The notes under the pieces were generated by a model. It ran no database searches. It saw nothing but the letters and a program-made list of their open reading frames with translations, and was not told where the DNA came from. This document shows positions 9,989-19,346 of a stretch of DNA of 64,000 bases, in pieces. The first letter of the stretch is position 1; each line of letters opens with the position of its first letter. Source of the DNA: Flavobacteriaceae bacterium (GTDB lineage Bacteria; Bacteroidota; Bacteroidia; Flavobacteriales; Flavobacteriaceae); NCBI GenBank assembly GCA_947451525.1, contig CANFZM010000014.1:1-64000 (forward strand), in the 5' to 3' direction. The translations under genes were made by a program, and so were the position numbers.

Positions 9989-10684
9989 TTGGCAGAAAAA
10001 ATAATATCTACAAAATCCAACCTTCAAGTACTTCACGAAGACAATCATATTATTGTGATTAATAAGCGTGTGGGCGATATTGTTCAAGGGGATAAAACGG
10101 GCGATAAACCTCTTTCGGAAGTCGTTAAAGAATACCTTAAAGAAAAATATAATAAACCTGGGGAAGTTTTCTTGGGCGTGGTGCATCGATTGGATCGACC
10201 TACAACCGGAATAGTAGTTTTTGCTAAAACCAGCAAAGCATTAACTAGGTTGAACGAACTTTTCAGCAATCGCGAAACCCAGAAAACCTATTGGGCTGTG
10301 GTGAAAAATAAACCACCTAAAAACGAAGATAATTTGGTTCATTTTATCAAAAGAAATGAAAAAAATAACACTTCCAAAGCGCATCTTAAAGAAGTTCCCG
10401 ATAGTAAAAAAGCCTCTTTAGATTATAAGATCGTCAAAGAATTAAACAACTATTTTGCTCTAGAAATAAACCTTCACACCGGAAGGCACCATCAAATTAG
10501 AGCACAATTATCTATTATAGGTTGCCCAATAAAAGGCGATTTAAAATATGGTTTTGACAGAAGTAATCCCGATGGCGGCATTCATTTACATGCTCGAAAA
10601 TTAGTTTTTGTTCATCCTGTTTCTAAAGAAGAACTAACCATCATTGCTCCCACTCCTGAGGAAGTTATTTGGAACGCAGTGTAA
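9989..10684 (+). CDS. RluA-family 23S rRNA pseudouridine synthase
   Basis: Isomerises specific uridines in RNA, most likely rRNA. The 231-residue protein contains the RluA catalytic motif HRLDRPTTG with Asp69, plus LHTGRHHQIRAQL and HARKLVFVHP. There is no separate S4 domain, as in the short RluA-type enzymes. An in-frame stop (TAG at 9980) lies just upstream and no in-frame ATG precedes the conserved N-terminus, so the start must be the TTG at 9989 (or the ATT next to it); the call is TTG. Exact target uridine cannot be told from sequence. Confidence 0.9.
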   Translation: MAEKIISTKSNLQVLHEDNHIIVINKRVGDIVQGDKTGDKPLSEVVKEYLKEKYNKPGEVFLGVVHRLDRPTTGIVVFAKTSKALTRLNELFSNRETQKTYWAVVKNKPPKNEDNLVHFIKRNEKNNTSKAHLKEVPDSKKASLDYKIVKELNNYFALEINLHTGRHHQIRAQLSIIGCPIKGDLKYGFDRSNPDGGIHLHARKLVFVHPVSKEELTIIAPTPEEVIWNAV

Positions 10685-10700
10685 AAAAATTACTTCTTTT

Positions 10701-10732
10701 TTGTAAGAATTAATTTAGAAGGAGTATCTTTA
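10701..10732 (+). promoter_or_regulatory. Candidate Bacteroidota promoter before the DUF5723 gene
   Basis: TTG at 10701-10703 and TATCTTTA at 10725-10732 are separated by 21 bases, close to the -33 TTG / -7 TAnnTTTG pattern with one mismatch, 27 bases before the ATG. Confidence 0.4.
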
Positions 10733-10759
10733 TGAAACCCTAATCTAAATTTTACTACT

Positions 10760-12127
10760 ATGAAAAATTTAAATCTAATTTTCCTGCTGCTAATTTCCAC
10801 TTTCGCTGGATTTTCACAAGACCATTTTACCGGATTGAGTACTTCCAGTCGGGTTGGAATTTTAAATACCTATTTAAATCCTGCCGAAATTGTAAATATG
10901 TCCAATAAATTTGAAATTGATGGCCTCGGTATGAGTGTTAGCGTTTCTAATAATAAAATTGGTTACAGCGATTTGTTTTCAAATACTAATTTAGAATCGG
11001 CTCTTTTTAAAGGAAGTGATCCTGTAAATATGAATATTGATGCCGAAATTCATGCAATTGGTTTTGCTATGAAATATAAAAAATGGGGATTTGCAATTAC
11101 AACCACTGCCCATGGCAAAATGGATGTAGTTGACGTAGATCCTAAACTTGGAGATGCACTTTCTAATTCGGGTGGGAATTCTTTAATAGGTAATTCTATA
11201 ATTAACTCCAATTACAACCAACGATTGAGCGGAACCACTTGGGGAGAAGTTGGTTTTACTTTAGCAAGAAGTTTAAAAAACACTAAAAATTACAAATTAA
11301 ATGTTGGTGCAACTTTTAAATTATTATTTCCAGGATCTTACACCAATATGGGTTTGGATAAATTTAACGGAACCATTACCAATACTGGAACACAATTGTA
11401 TTTAACCAATACTACAGCCAATTTGAATTTTGCTTATTCCGGTGGATTAGCCAATAATTTTTCTAATTTAAGTGATTATTCTAAATCCGTATTTGGAGGG
11501 TTGCATGGTTTCTCTGGAGATATCGGAATTAACTTTCAATGGAAAGACAAATCTATTTTAAATATAAAAAAATATTCCAATAAATATAAAATCAATGCCG
11601 GACTAGCCATTAGAAACATTGGATCGATGACTTTTAAAGATCCTAATAATAATTCTACTAATTATACATTGAAAATACAAGGAACTCAAAGTCTAAATTT
11701 GAACCAATTTCAAAATGTAGATAGTGCGCAACAAATTGAAACCATATTATTAAATAGTGGCTACCTTACTAAAATACAATCCAATAAAGATTTTACCGTA
11801 AAATTGCCAACACTTTTTTCTGCTTATGCCGATGTGAAAATCATTTCTAAATTATATGTTTCTGGATATATTCAACAAAAATTAAATAACAATAACGATA
11901 ACGATCAAATTACGGTTCAAAACAGTTTTACTATTACTCCAAGAGCAAATTTTGGCTTTTTCGAAGTCTTTTCTCCTTGGACCAACAATTCCATCTCTGG
12001 ACTAAATGGTGGTATTGGTTTTAGACTTGGCGGATACTATATTGGTTCCGGATCTATTGTTACTGCATTGATTAATAATAGCAAACAAGCGGATATTTAC
12101 ACCGGTTTTAGATGGAGTTTTTTATAA
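10760..12127 (+). CDS. DUF5723 family outer-membrane-type protein
   Basis: 455 residues with a signal peptide (MKNLNLIFLLLISTFAGFSQ) and a long, strand-rich body with Asn/Gly turns (WGEVGFTLARSLKNTKNYKLNVGATFKLLFPG), ending with TGFRWSFL, which fits a beta-barrel closing strand. The opening DHFTGLSTSSRVGILNTYLNPAEIVNM is characteristic of DUF5723, a Bacteroidota family of unknown function. It is six bases from the aldehyde dehydrogenase gene and probably co-transcribed with it, though I see no functional reason for the pairing. Confidence 0.8.
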   Translation: MKNLNLIFLLLISTFAGFSQDHFTGLSTSSRVGILNTYLNPAEIVNMSNKFEIDGLGMSVSVSNNKIGYSDLFSNTNLESALFKGSDPVNMNIDAEIHAIGFAMKYKKWGFAITTTAHGKMDVVDVDPKLGDALSNSGGNSLIGNSIINSNYNQRLSGTTWGEVGFTLARSLKNTKNYKLNVGATFKLLFPGSYTNMGLDKFNGTITNTGTQLYLTNTTANLNFAYSGGLANNFSNLSDYSKSVFGGLHGFSGDIGINFQWKDKSILNIKKYSNKYKINAGLAIRNIGSMTFKDPNNNSTNYTLKIQGTQSLNLNQFQNVDSAQQIETILLNSGYLTKIQSNKDFTVKLPTLFSAYADVKIISKLYVSGYIQQKLNNNNDNDQITVQNSFTITPRANFGFFEVFSPWTNNSISGLNGGIGFRLGGYYIGSGSIVTALINNSKQADIYTGFRWSFL

Positions 12128-12133
12128 AAAATT

Positions 12134-13462
12134 ATGGAATATAAAACGAATATTAAATACAGAAAAAATAAACTTCAAGACTTATTAAAGTCGATACTTA
12201 GTCATGAAGAAGAAATAATCGCAGCCTTATACGATGATTTTAAAAAACCAAAATTTGAGGCGGTTGTTACAGAAACGAGTTATGTTATTTCCGAATTAAA
12301 ACATACTCTTAAAAACCTATCCAAATGGACAAAACCGGAGTATGTAATACCTTCGTTATTAAATTTTCCTTCTACAGATTATATCTTGAAAGAACCTTAT
12401 GGCAACGTTTTAATTATTGCACCTTGGAATTACCCGTTTCAGTTAGCTCTTTGCCCATTAATAGCAGCCGTTGCAGCAGGGAATTCAGTGGTTGTTAAAC
12501 CATCCGAACTTACTCCCTCTACATCGTCAGTTATTTCTAAAATTATTACAGAAGTATTTGATGAAAATCATGTGCAAGTTATAGAGGGTGGCGTAACCGT
12601 TTCGCAAGAATTATTAGCACAACGTTGGGATTACATTTTCTTCACGGGTAGTGTAGCGGTTGGAAAAGTTGTTGCTAAGGCAGCAGCCAATTTTATGACT
12701 CCAACCACCTTAGAACTTGGAGGAAAAAATCCTTGTATTGTAGATGAAAATTGCAATATCCAACTTACAGCCAAACGAATTGTTTGGGGAAAATTTCTTA
12801 ATGCTGGACAAACCTGTATAGCACCCGATTACATTTTAGTGCATTCTAAAAATAAGAATCAATTAATACAAGCACTTCAAGAAGAAATCATTTTAGCCTA
12901 TGGTGCAAGCCCTGAAACGTCAGAGGATTATCCTAGAATAATAAATGAAAAAAATTGGTTGCGTTTAACCCAATTTTTAGAAAATCAAACTATTATTTAT
13001 GGAGGCCAGGGTAATCAAAACACCAACTTCCTTACTCCTACACTACTTGACGAACCTAAATTAGACAGTTTGGTTATGCAGGAAGAAATTTTCGGACCTA
13101 TTCTACCCATTATAAGTTATGAAAATGAAGTGAACATAGAGTCTGTGATATCCAAATATGAAAAACCATTGGCTCTATATGTTTTTTCAAATGATACAAA
13201 ATGGGCACAAAAAATAGTGCAAAAATATGCTTTTGGCGGAGGTTGTATTAACGACACAATTGTTCATTTTTCCAACCACAGACTGCCTTTTGGAGGTGTC
13301 GGAAACAGTGGGATTGGTGCTTACCATGGCAAATTAAGTCTGGATACTTTCTCTCATAAAAAAGCGATTGTACAAAAAGCAACCTGGTTAGACCTCCCAA
13401 TGCGTTATGCTCCTTACAAAAACAAAATAAAATTTCTTCAGAAATTATTAAATTGGTTGTAA
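12134..13462 (+). CDS. Aldehyde dehydrogenase, class 3-like
   Basis: NAD(P)-dependent oxidation of aldehydes to acids. The 442-residue protein has the catalytic glutamate Glu194 (TLELGGKNP), nucleophile Cys228 (NAGQTCIAPDY), the substrate-pocket motif IAPWNYPFQLAL near residue 95 and the C-terminal SGIGAYHGKLSLDTFSHKK in the form typical of the ALDH3 class. Length is short as for that class (about 450). The end is hydrophobic (FLQKLLNWL) but too short to be a firm membrane anchor. Substrate is unknown; ALDH3 members often act on medium- or long-chain aldehydes. Confidence 0.9.
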   Translation: MEYKTNIKYRKNKLQDLLKSILSHEEEIIAALYDDFKKPKFEAVVTETSYVISELKHTLKNLSKWTKPEYVIPSLLNFPSTDYILKEPYGNVLIIAPWNYPFQLALCPLIAAVAAGNSVVVKPSELTPSTSSVISKIITEVFDENHVQVIEGGVTVSQELLAQRWDYIFFTGSVAVGKVVAKAAANFMTPTTLELGGKNPCIVDENCNIQLTAKRIVWGKFLNAGQTCIAPDYILVHSKNKNQLIQALQEEIILAYGASPETSEDYPRIINEKNWLRLTQFLENQTIIYGGQGNQNTNFLTPTLLDEPKLDSLVMQEEIFGPILPIISYENEVNIESVISKYEKPLALYVFSNDTKWAQKIVQKYAFGGGCINDTIVHFSNHRLPFGGVGNSGIGAYHGKLSLDTFSHKKAIVQKATWLDLPMRYAPYKNKIKFLQKLLNWL

Positions 13463-13522
13463 AATTAGAGTAAGTTATTATAATTTTACTTAAATTGCTT
13501 TTGATAATCTATCACTTTAAAG

Positions 13523-16500
13523 ATGTCTAAAATACTATCGTTATTATATTTATCCTGTTTAACTGCGGGGAATAATTTTTTTATAATTAAAATTTATTCC
13601 ATCGCTTGTGTCTTTATTAATAATTGGTTTACATATCTTTCAACAATTATATTTTTTTCTGCTATTTTATTTTTTGCAACTTTATCCAAAAAAACTAAAA
13701 ATAATTTTATAAAAAACTATTCTGAAATTGATTTAAAAGAAGAGCAATTTAATATGTTTTTATTGTTTTATGGAATAAGCATTCTTTTGGTTGAAATAAT
13801 TTTAGAAATTTTTACAGAAAGAAAAAAAAACGAATTAATATTAAAATTAATTTTTGCCGCACTTTTACTTACGACTCATATAATTAAAACTAAAACTAAA
13901 TTTTTTGTAAATTCATTTTCAGCATTATTTACTCTATTTTATTTAATGTTTTTTGGGTATTCCATCTTTATTGTAATTTATAATCCAATAGATTTATTTT
14001 CTTATATATCATTAATTATAAACTTATTTTTCTCCTACTATGTATTTAAAAACATATTCCATTATTTAAATTTTACAGTATTTGTATTGCTTTTTATAAT
14101 TGTTCTTTTCTCTCAAAATATTATAAATACCAATTTATTAATTATTTTAATTTGTACTTATTTGTTTATTGTTGCAACACATTTAGCAATTCACCTAGCA
14201 TCTATTAATAGTAAAAATAAATTTTTATTTACTAATGAAATTGTTAATGGAGGTAATGTATTAACATTAACCACTAATAAAAAAGGAGAAGTATTATTTT
14301 GCAGCAATCAAGTAACCGAATTTCTAGGATACTTACCTGAAGAAGTGTTGGGTTTAAAGTTTTGGGAATTAACCGAAGATGCCGACTTTATTGGGGAAGA
14401 CTACCATAATGACTATGTGGATGAAAGGTTGTATGTAAGACGTTTAAAATGTAAAAATGGCGATTACAAATACATACAATGGAAAGATAGAAAATTTTCA
14501 GAAAATCTTGTTTTAGGTATTGGACAAGATATTACCGAACAAATTCATATTCAAAACCAATATAAGAATCTTATTGAAAATGCTAACGATATAATTTTTG
14601 AAACCGATAAAAAAGGAAATTATATTTTTATAAATAAATATACCGAAACCATCACTGGGTATGAACTTAAAGAGTTTTATTCTAAACATTTTGCCGATAG
14701 TATTCGTGCCGATTATAAAAATAAGGTAATTGATTTTTACAAACACCCCTCGAGAACTTCAAATGAATTTCCAACTTTAATTTTTCCCATTAATAAAAAG
14801 AACGGAGATACTGTTTGGCTATCTCAAAATGTAGCCATAAAAAGAAATGAAAACAATAAAATTATTGGATTTACAGGCATAGCAAGAGACGTTACTTTAA
14901 TAAAACAAATTGAAACAGAAAAACTTCAAAAAGCAAGAAAAGTAAGTGCCTATAATGAAACGCTAAAAAACATAACTTTTAAAAAGCATTTTATTTCTGA
15001 AAATTTTGAAGAAACTCTAGCAACCATCCTTAAGTTAGTTGCTGAAAAAGTAGATGTAAATAGAATTAGTTATTGGACTTACCAAGAAGATCATCTAAAG
15101 TGCTTAAATTTATATTTAAACAATAAGAAAAAATTTGAAAGTGGTACCATATTATATAAAAAAGATTATCCAAACTACTTTAAATCAATAGAAAATGAAA
15201 TTCAAATTGTTTCCTCAAACGTTTGTAAAAGTTCTGAAACTTTAGAATTTTGTGCAAATTATTTTCCTGAAAATAAAATAAAATCTCTATTAGACACCCC
15301 CATAAATTTAAACGGAAAATTAACCGGAATTTTGTGTTTAGAATCTACTACTAAAATAAAGTATTGGGATAACGAAGACATTAATTTTGCAAGAGCAATT
15401 GCCGATGTAATTTCGCTCAATATCGAAACCCAAAAAAGAATTGAAGTAGAAAAAAAACTATCCTATAAAAATGAAGTTCTTAGTGTTATTACCAAAATAA
15501 CAGATAAAGTATTGGGCAGTAAAAACAATTCTGAAATTTTTGAAGGCATTATTGATGAAATTGGAAAGGTTACCAAAACCGAAAGAATGTCTTTCTTTAT
15601 CAACAATGAAACCGAAAAAACAATTGAACAAAAATACCGTTGGACTAGTAAATTAAATGCTCTTTCGCCATTAAATCCTTTATTAACAAAGGTATCTCAA
15701 AATCAGATACCTGAAATTATTGAAGTTTTAAAACAAAATAAACCCTACTTTACATTAACTAAAAATATAACAAATAAAACTACTAGAGAATTTTTAGAAA
15801 AAATAGATACTAAATCCATCTTATTTTTACCTATACATGTAAAAAATGAATTTTATGGTTTCATTGTATTTGATCATTTCACAATAGAACGTCAATGGGC
15901 AGTCGAAGAAATAAACACCATTTTAACTCTCGCCAATAATATTTCATCGGCAATAGAACGAAATTTGAACGAAGCCATTATCCACGAAAGTGAAGAAAAA
16001 TTCCGACTACTTGCTAGCAATATTCCGGGTGCAGTTCACCTAACTAAATATGATGATAAATGGTCTAAAATTTATTTGAATGATGAAATTGAAAAACTTA
16101 CTGGTTATCCAAAAGAAGATTTTCTACAAAATAATATTTATTATCTTGATTTAGTGCATCCTGAAGATATGCAAATGGTTTTAGAAAAATCAAAAGAAAT
16201 CTTTAATTTAAAACAAAAAACACATTTAATTTATAGAATTATTTCTAAAACAGGTAGCGTTAAATGGGTGGAAGAATTTGGTGAACCCATTTTTAATGAT
16301 GGCAAAATAGTAAATGTTGTAGGTATTTTTATAGACATAACCCAACGAATAGAAGCCGAGGAAGCCATTAAAGCAAAAAATTATGCAGAAGCAGCAAACA
16401 AAGCAAAATCAGAATTTTTAGCAAATATGAGTCACGAAATTAGAACTCCTCTTAACGGAATTATTGGCTTCACCGAGTTGTTGAAAAATACTAATTTAGA

Positions 16501-17548
16501 AACAATTCAGCGAAATTACATGAATACCATCAACCAATCCTCTCATTCTTTAATGGAAATTGTAAATGATATTCTAGATTTTTCTAAAATAGAATCCGGT
16601 AAATTAGAATTAGATATTAAAAAATACGATTTAAAAGAACTGACTACTCAAGTTATTGATTTAGTTAGATATGAATCTAATATCCGAAATCTAAAATTAG
16701 ATTTTGAACTTAAAAATGAGGTTCCAAAATACGTAAAGTTGGATAGTATTCGAATAAAACAAATATTAATTAATCTGCTTGGAAACGCAATTAAATTTAC
16801 CGAAAACGGAAGTATCACACTAACCATTTCCAATCAAGAAATTCTTAATAATTCTAAAAATGTAATTCGATTTTCAGTAAAAGATACTGGAATTGGAATT
16901 AAAAAAGAATTTCAAGAACAAATATTTCATGCATTCTCACAAGGGGATAATTCCACCACCAGAAAATTTGGAGGAACAGGTTTAGGCCTATCCATTTCTA
17001 ACCAATTACTATCTTTAATGGATAGTAAATTATGTCTAGAAAGTGAATACGGCAAAGGAAGCGAATTTTATTTTGATATCGTCTTAAAAACATCCATGCG
17101 TATTAATAAAAATGAAACCCTTGAAAAGGCTAATATTGTAATTCAAACCCGAAAAAAAATAGATTTTGGTCAAGAAAATTATAAAATTTTAATTGTTGAA
17201 GACAACAAAATAAACATGCTGTTAGCAAAAACATTAGTAAAACAAATTATTCCTAATTGCACTATTTTTGAAGCCATTAACGGAAAAGAAGGAGTTGATA
17301 AATTTAACGTCCTTCACCCTGATTTAATTCTCATGGATGTTCAAATGCCAATAATGAACGGTTACGAAGCAACCCTTGCCATCCGAAAATCAATTAAAGG
17401 AAAACACATACCTATCATTGCAATTACCGCAGGAGCAATACTTGGTGAAAAAGAAAAATGTCTTGAAGGTGGTATGAACGATTATATTTCAAAGCCAATT
17501 GTAAAAGATTTATTGGAAGAAGTTATTACTAAATGGATTAATAATTAA
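13523..17548 (+). CDS. Multi-sensor hybrid histidine kinase
   Basis: 1341 residues. Order: hydrophobic N-terminus with about seven to eight membrane segments (1-230); PAS with PAC (about 245-345); second PAS (about 346-465); GAF (about 490-640); second GAF (about 650-815); third PAS (about 820-945); HisKA with His971 (MSHEIRTPLNGIIGF); HATPase with KDTGIGI and FGGTGLGLSIS (about 1080-1190); and a C-terminal receiver with Asp1272 (LILMDVQMPIMNGYEA). There is no DNA-binding output, so phosphate must pass to another protein not in this window. Signal is unknown. It is followed by a long palindromic repeat that may also end transcription. Confidence 0.92.
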   Translation: MSKILSLLYLSCLTAGNNFFIIKIYSIACVFINNWFTYLSTIIFFSAILFFATLSKKTKNNFIKNYSEIDLKEEQFNMFLLFYGISILLVEIILEIFTERKKNELILKLIFAALLLTTHIIKTKTKFFVNSFSALFTLFYLMFFGYSIFIVIYNPIDLFSYISLIINLFFSYYVFKNIFHYLNFTVFVLLFIIVLFSQNIINTNLLIILICTYLFIVATHLAIHLASINSKNKFLFTNEIVNGGNVLTLTTNKKGEVLFCSNQVTEFLGYLPEEVLGLKFWELTEDADFIGEDYHNDYVDERLYVRRLKCKNGDYKYIQWKDRKFSENLVLGIGQDITEQIHIQNQYKNLIENANDIIFETDKKGNYIFINKYTETITGYELKEFYSKHFADSIRADYKNKVIDFYKHPSRTSNEFPTLIFPINKKNGDTVWLSQNVAIKRNENNKIIGFTGIARDVTLIKQIETEKLQKARKVSAYNETLKNITFKKHFISENFEETLATILKLVAEKVDVNRISYWTYQEDHLKCLNLYLNNKKKFESGTILYKKDYPNYFKSIENEIQIVSSNVCKSSETLEFCANYFPENKIKSLLDTPINLNGKLTGILCLESTTKIKYWDNEDINFARAIADVISLNIETQKRIEVEKKLSYKNEVLSVITKITDKVLGSKNNSEIFEGIIDEIGKVTKTERMSFFINNETEKTIEQKYRWTSKLNALSPLNPLLTKVSQNQIPEIIEVLKQNKPYFTLTKNITNKTTREFLEKIDTKSILFLPIHVKNEFYGFIVFDHFTIERQWAVEEINTILTLANNISSAIERNLNEAIIHESEEKFRLLASNIPGAVHLTKYDDKWSKIYLNDEIEKLTGYPKEDFLQNNIYYLDLVHPEDMQMVLEKSKEIFNLKQKTHLIYRIISKTGSVKWVEEFGEPIFNDGKIVNVVGIFIDITQRIEAEEAIKAKNYAEAANKAKSEFLANMSHEIRTPLNGIIGFTELLKNTNLETIQRNYMNTINQSSHSLMEIVNDILDFSKIESGKLELDIKKYDLKELTTQVIDLVRYESNIRNLKLDFELKNEVPKYVKLDSIRIKQILINLLGNAIKFTENGSITLTISNQEILNNSKNVIRFSVKDTGIGIKKEFQEQIFHAFSQGDNSTTRKFGGTGLGLSISNQLLSLMDSKLCLESEYGKGSEFYFDIVLKTSMRINKNETLEKANIVIQTRKKIDFGQENYKILIVEDNKINMLLAKTLVKQIIPNCTIFEAINGKEGVDKFNVLHPDLILMDVQMPIMNGYEATLAIRKSIKGKHIPIIAITAGAILGEKEKCLEGGMNDYISKPIVKDLLEEVITKWINN

Positions 17549-17558
17549 AATTTTTAAG

Positions 17559-17701
17559 AGCTAATCCAGCTATCCGTTACAAGAAAACGGTGTAAAAAAA
17601 CATTTTGTTACCTAAATAAAAGGAGCTTCTTGCAGTCGCTCTTTTATTTAGACAAAATTGTTTTTTACACCGTTTTGCTTTCCACTACTATCTGGGCTAA
17701 A
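17559..17701. repeat. Long interspersed palindromic repeat, copy A
   Basis: Arms of about 65 bases: the left begins GCTAATCCAGCTATCCGTTAC and the right ends CCACTACTATCTGGGCTAA; both pass through ACGGTGTAAAAAA and CTAAATAAAAG in inverted order, meeting at GGAGC-TTCTTGCAGTC. Related ends occur at 42783-42890, 60055-60103 and 60170-60243. It sits just after the hybrid kinase stop and can fold as a very long hairpin. The rest of 17702-18023 is AT-rich with only a candidate mvaS -7 box. Confidence 0.8.
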
Positions 17702-17999
17702 AAAGAACAAACACAAATTGCCCTAATTTATACAAATTTTATTCAAATTTAGAAATTCCATAAAATCCCAAATAAATAAACTACCAAAATAGAATTAATT
17801 CTTGAAATACTATTCGACAAAAATTATTAGTGAAAATTTGTGCAATTCGTGTCAAATATAATATTCATAAAATATAGTCCTACAAAGAGAAAAATAAAAT
17901 AATTCTTATTAATTCAACACTAAAATTATCACATTCACAAATCGTAATTAGTTAAAACAATTTTATAAAATGTTGAATCTATTTTGAAAAATCAATTAA

Positions 18000-18007
18000 T
18001 AAATTTG
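18000..18007 (+). promoter_or_regulatory. Candidate -7 box (TAAATTTG) for the HMG-CoA synthase gene
   Basis: Perfect TAnnTTTG, 16 bases before the ATG at 18024. No well-spaced -33 element is obvious. Confidence 0.4.
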
Positions 18008-18023
18008 CATCAAATTAAAGACC

Positions 18024-19346
18024 ATGAAAGTAGGAATTGACAGTATTGCAATAGACATACCAAAAATACATTTACCTATTAGTACACTCGCACTTAATAG
18101 AAATATTGAACCCGATAAGTTAATAAAAGGCCTCGGATTACAAAAAATGAGTTTCCCTGATGTGCACAACGATGTAGTTACATTTGCTGCCAATGCCGTA
18201 TACCAACTCCTGCAACAAGAACAAATTGCTCCACAAGAAATTGCTCGAATTTATGTAGGAACCGAAAGTGGTGTAGATTCTTCTAAACCAATTGCATCCT
18301 ATATTACCGCTTTATTAGAACAACAATTAGGCGAAGGAGCCTTTCGTTATTGCGATACTTTAGATATGACCTTTGCTTGTATTGGTGCCGTAGATGCTCT
18401 ACAAACAACCTTAGACTTTATACGACTAAACCCAACTAAAAAAGCCATAGTTGTTGCTACAGACAATGCAAAATACGATTTAAATTCAACTGGCGAATAT
18501 ACCCAAGGTGCTGGTGCAATTGCCATGTTAATTACTGCTAATCCAAGAATCTTGGCTTTTTCTAAAGAAGTTGGAGTTTCTGCACAAGGGGTTTTCGATT
18601 TTTTCAAACCACGTCGTTACCTTTCTAAAAATGAAATTCTAAATACCACCGAAAACCCGGAATGGTTTGGAATCTTAGAAAATGAAATTGCAATATATAA
18701 AGAACAACCCGTTTTTGATGGGCAATATTCCAACCAATGTTATATCAATAGAACTAATGAGGCTTATTTTCATTACAAAGAAATCACCAACCAAACCGGC
18801 CCTTTATATCAAAACTGGGAAAACATTTTAATGCACCTTCCCTACTGTTTTCAAGCACGTAGAACTTTTGTAGAAATTTATGCTAAAGAAAACCAATTAA
18901 CTGAAGAAATTAAAGTCATTGCCAAAAGTGAAGATTATTTAGATTTTGTGACTAAAACTATTTTCCCTTCCGAAATTGCATCGGGTCAAGTTGGTAATAT
19001 GTACACCGGTTCTATCTTCTTAGGTTTACTTTCTACTCTAGCCTATCATTTGCAAAACGAATCCGATTTAACTAATAAAAAAATAGGGTTTATTGCCTAT
19101 GGCAGTGGATCTAAAGCAAAGGTATTTGAAGCAGAAGTGCAACCCGAATGGCAATCGGTTATTGTAAAAACTAACTTATTTGAACGATTGGATAACAGCA
19201 CCGAAATAGATTTCGGAACCTATATTTCTTTGCATAAAAAAGAACGAACGCAATCGGTTTTATCTCCTAAAAACGAATTTGTTTTAGATTATATCGAAAA
19301 AGAAAATCCGGTTTTATTAGGCGCTAGATATTACAAGTTTGTTTAA
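18024..19346 (+). CDS. mvaS: Hydroxymethylglutaryl-CoA synthase
   Basis: Condenses acetyl-CoA with acetoacetyl-CoA to HMG-CoA, the second step of the mevalonate route to isoprenoids, which Flavobacteria use. The 440-residue protein has the thiolase-fold HMGS features: GIDSIAIDIP at the N-terminus, VGTESGVDSSKP, the nucleophilic Cys119 in MTFACIGAVDAL, and YTQGAGAIAMLI. C-terminal YGSGSKAKVFE is the usual family motif. The stop codon overlaps that of the convergent esterase by four bases. A thiolase that makes its substrate lies at 22533. Assignment is good; a different HMGS-like condensing enzyme is less likely. Confidence 0.88.
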   Translation: MKVGIDSIAIDIPKIHLPISTLALNRNIEPDKLIKGLGLQKMSFPDVHNDVVTFAANAVYQLLQQEQIAPQEIARIYVGTESGVDSSKPIASYITALLEQQLGEGAFRYCDTLDMTFACIGAVDALQTTLDFIRLNPTKKAIVVATDNAKYDLNSTGEYTQGAGAIAMLITANPRILAFSKEVGVSAQGVFDFFKPRRYLSKNEILNTTENPEWFGILENEIAIYKEQPVFDGQYSNQCYINRTNEAYFHYKEITNQTGPLYQNWENILMHLPYCFQARRTFVEIYAKENQLTEEIKVIAKSEDYLDFVTKTIFPSEIASGQVGNMYTGSIFLGLLSTLAYHLQNESDLTNKKIGFIAYGSGSKAKVFEAEVQPEWQSVIVKTNLFERLDNSTEIDFGTYISLHKKERTQSVLSPKNEFVLDYIEKENPVLLGARYYKFV

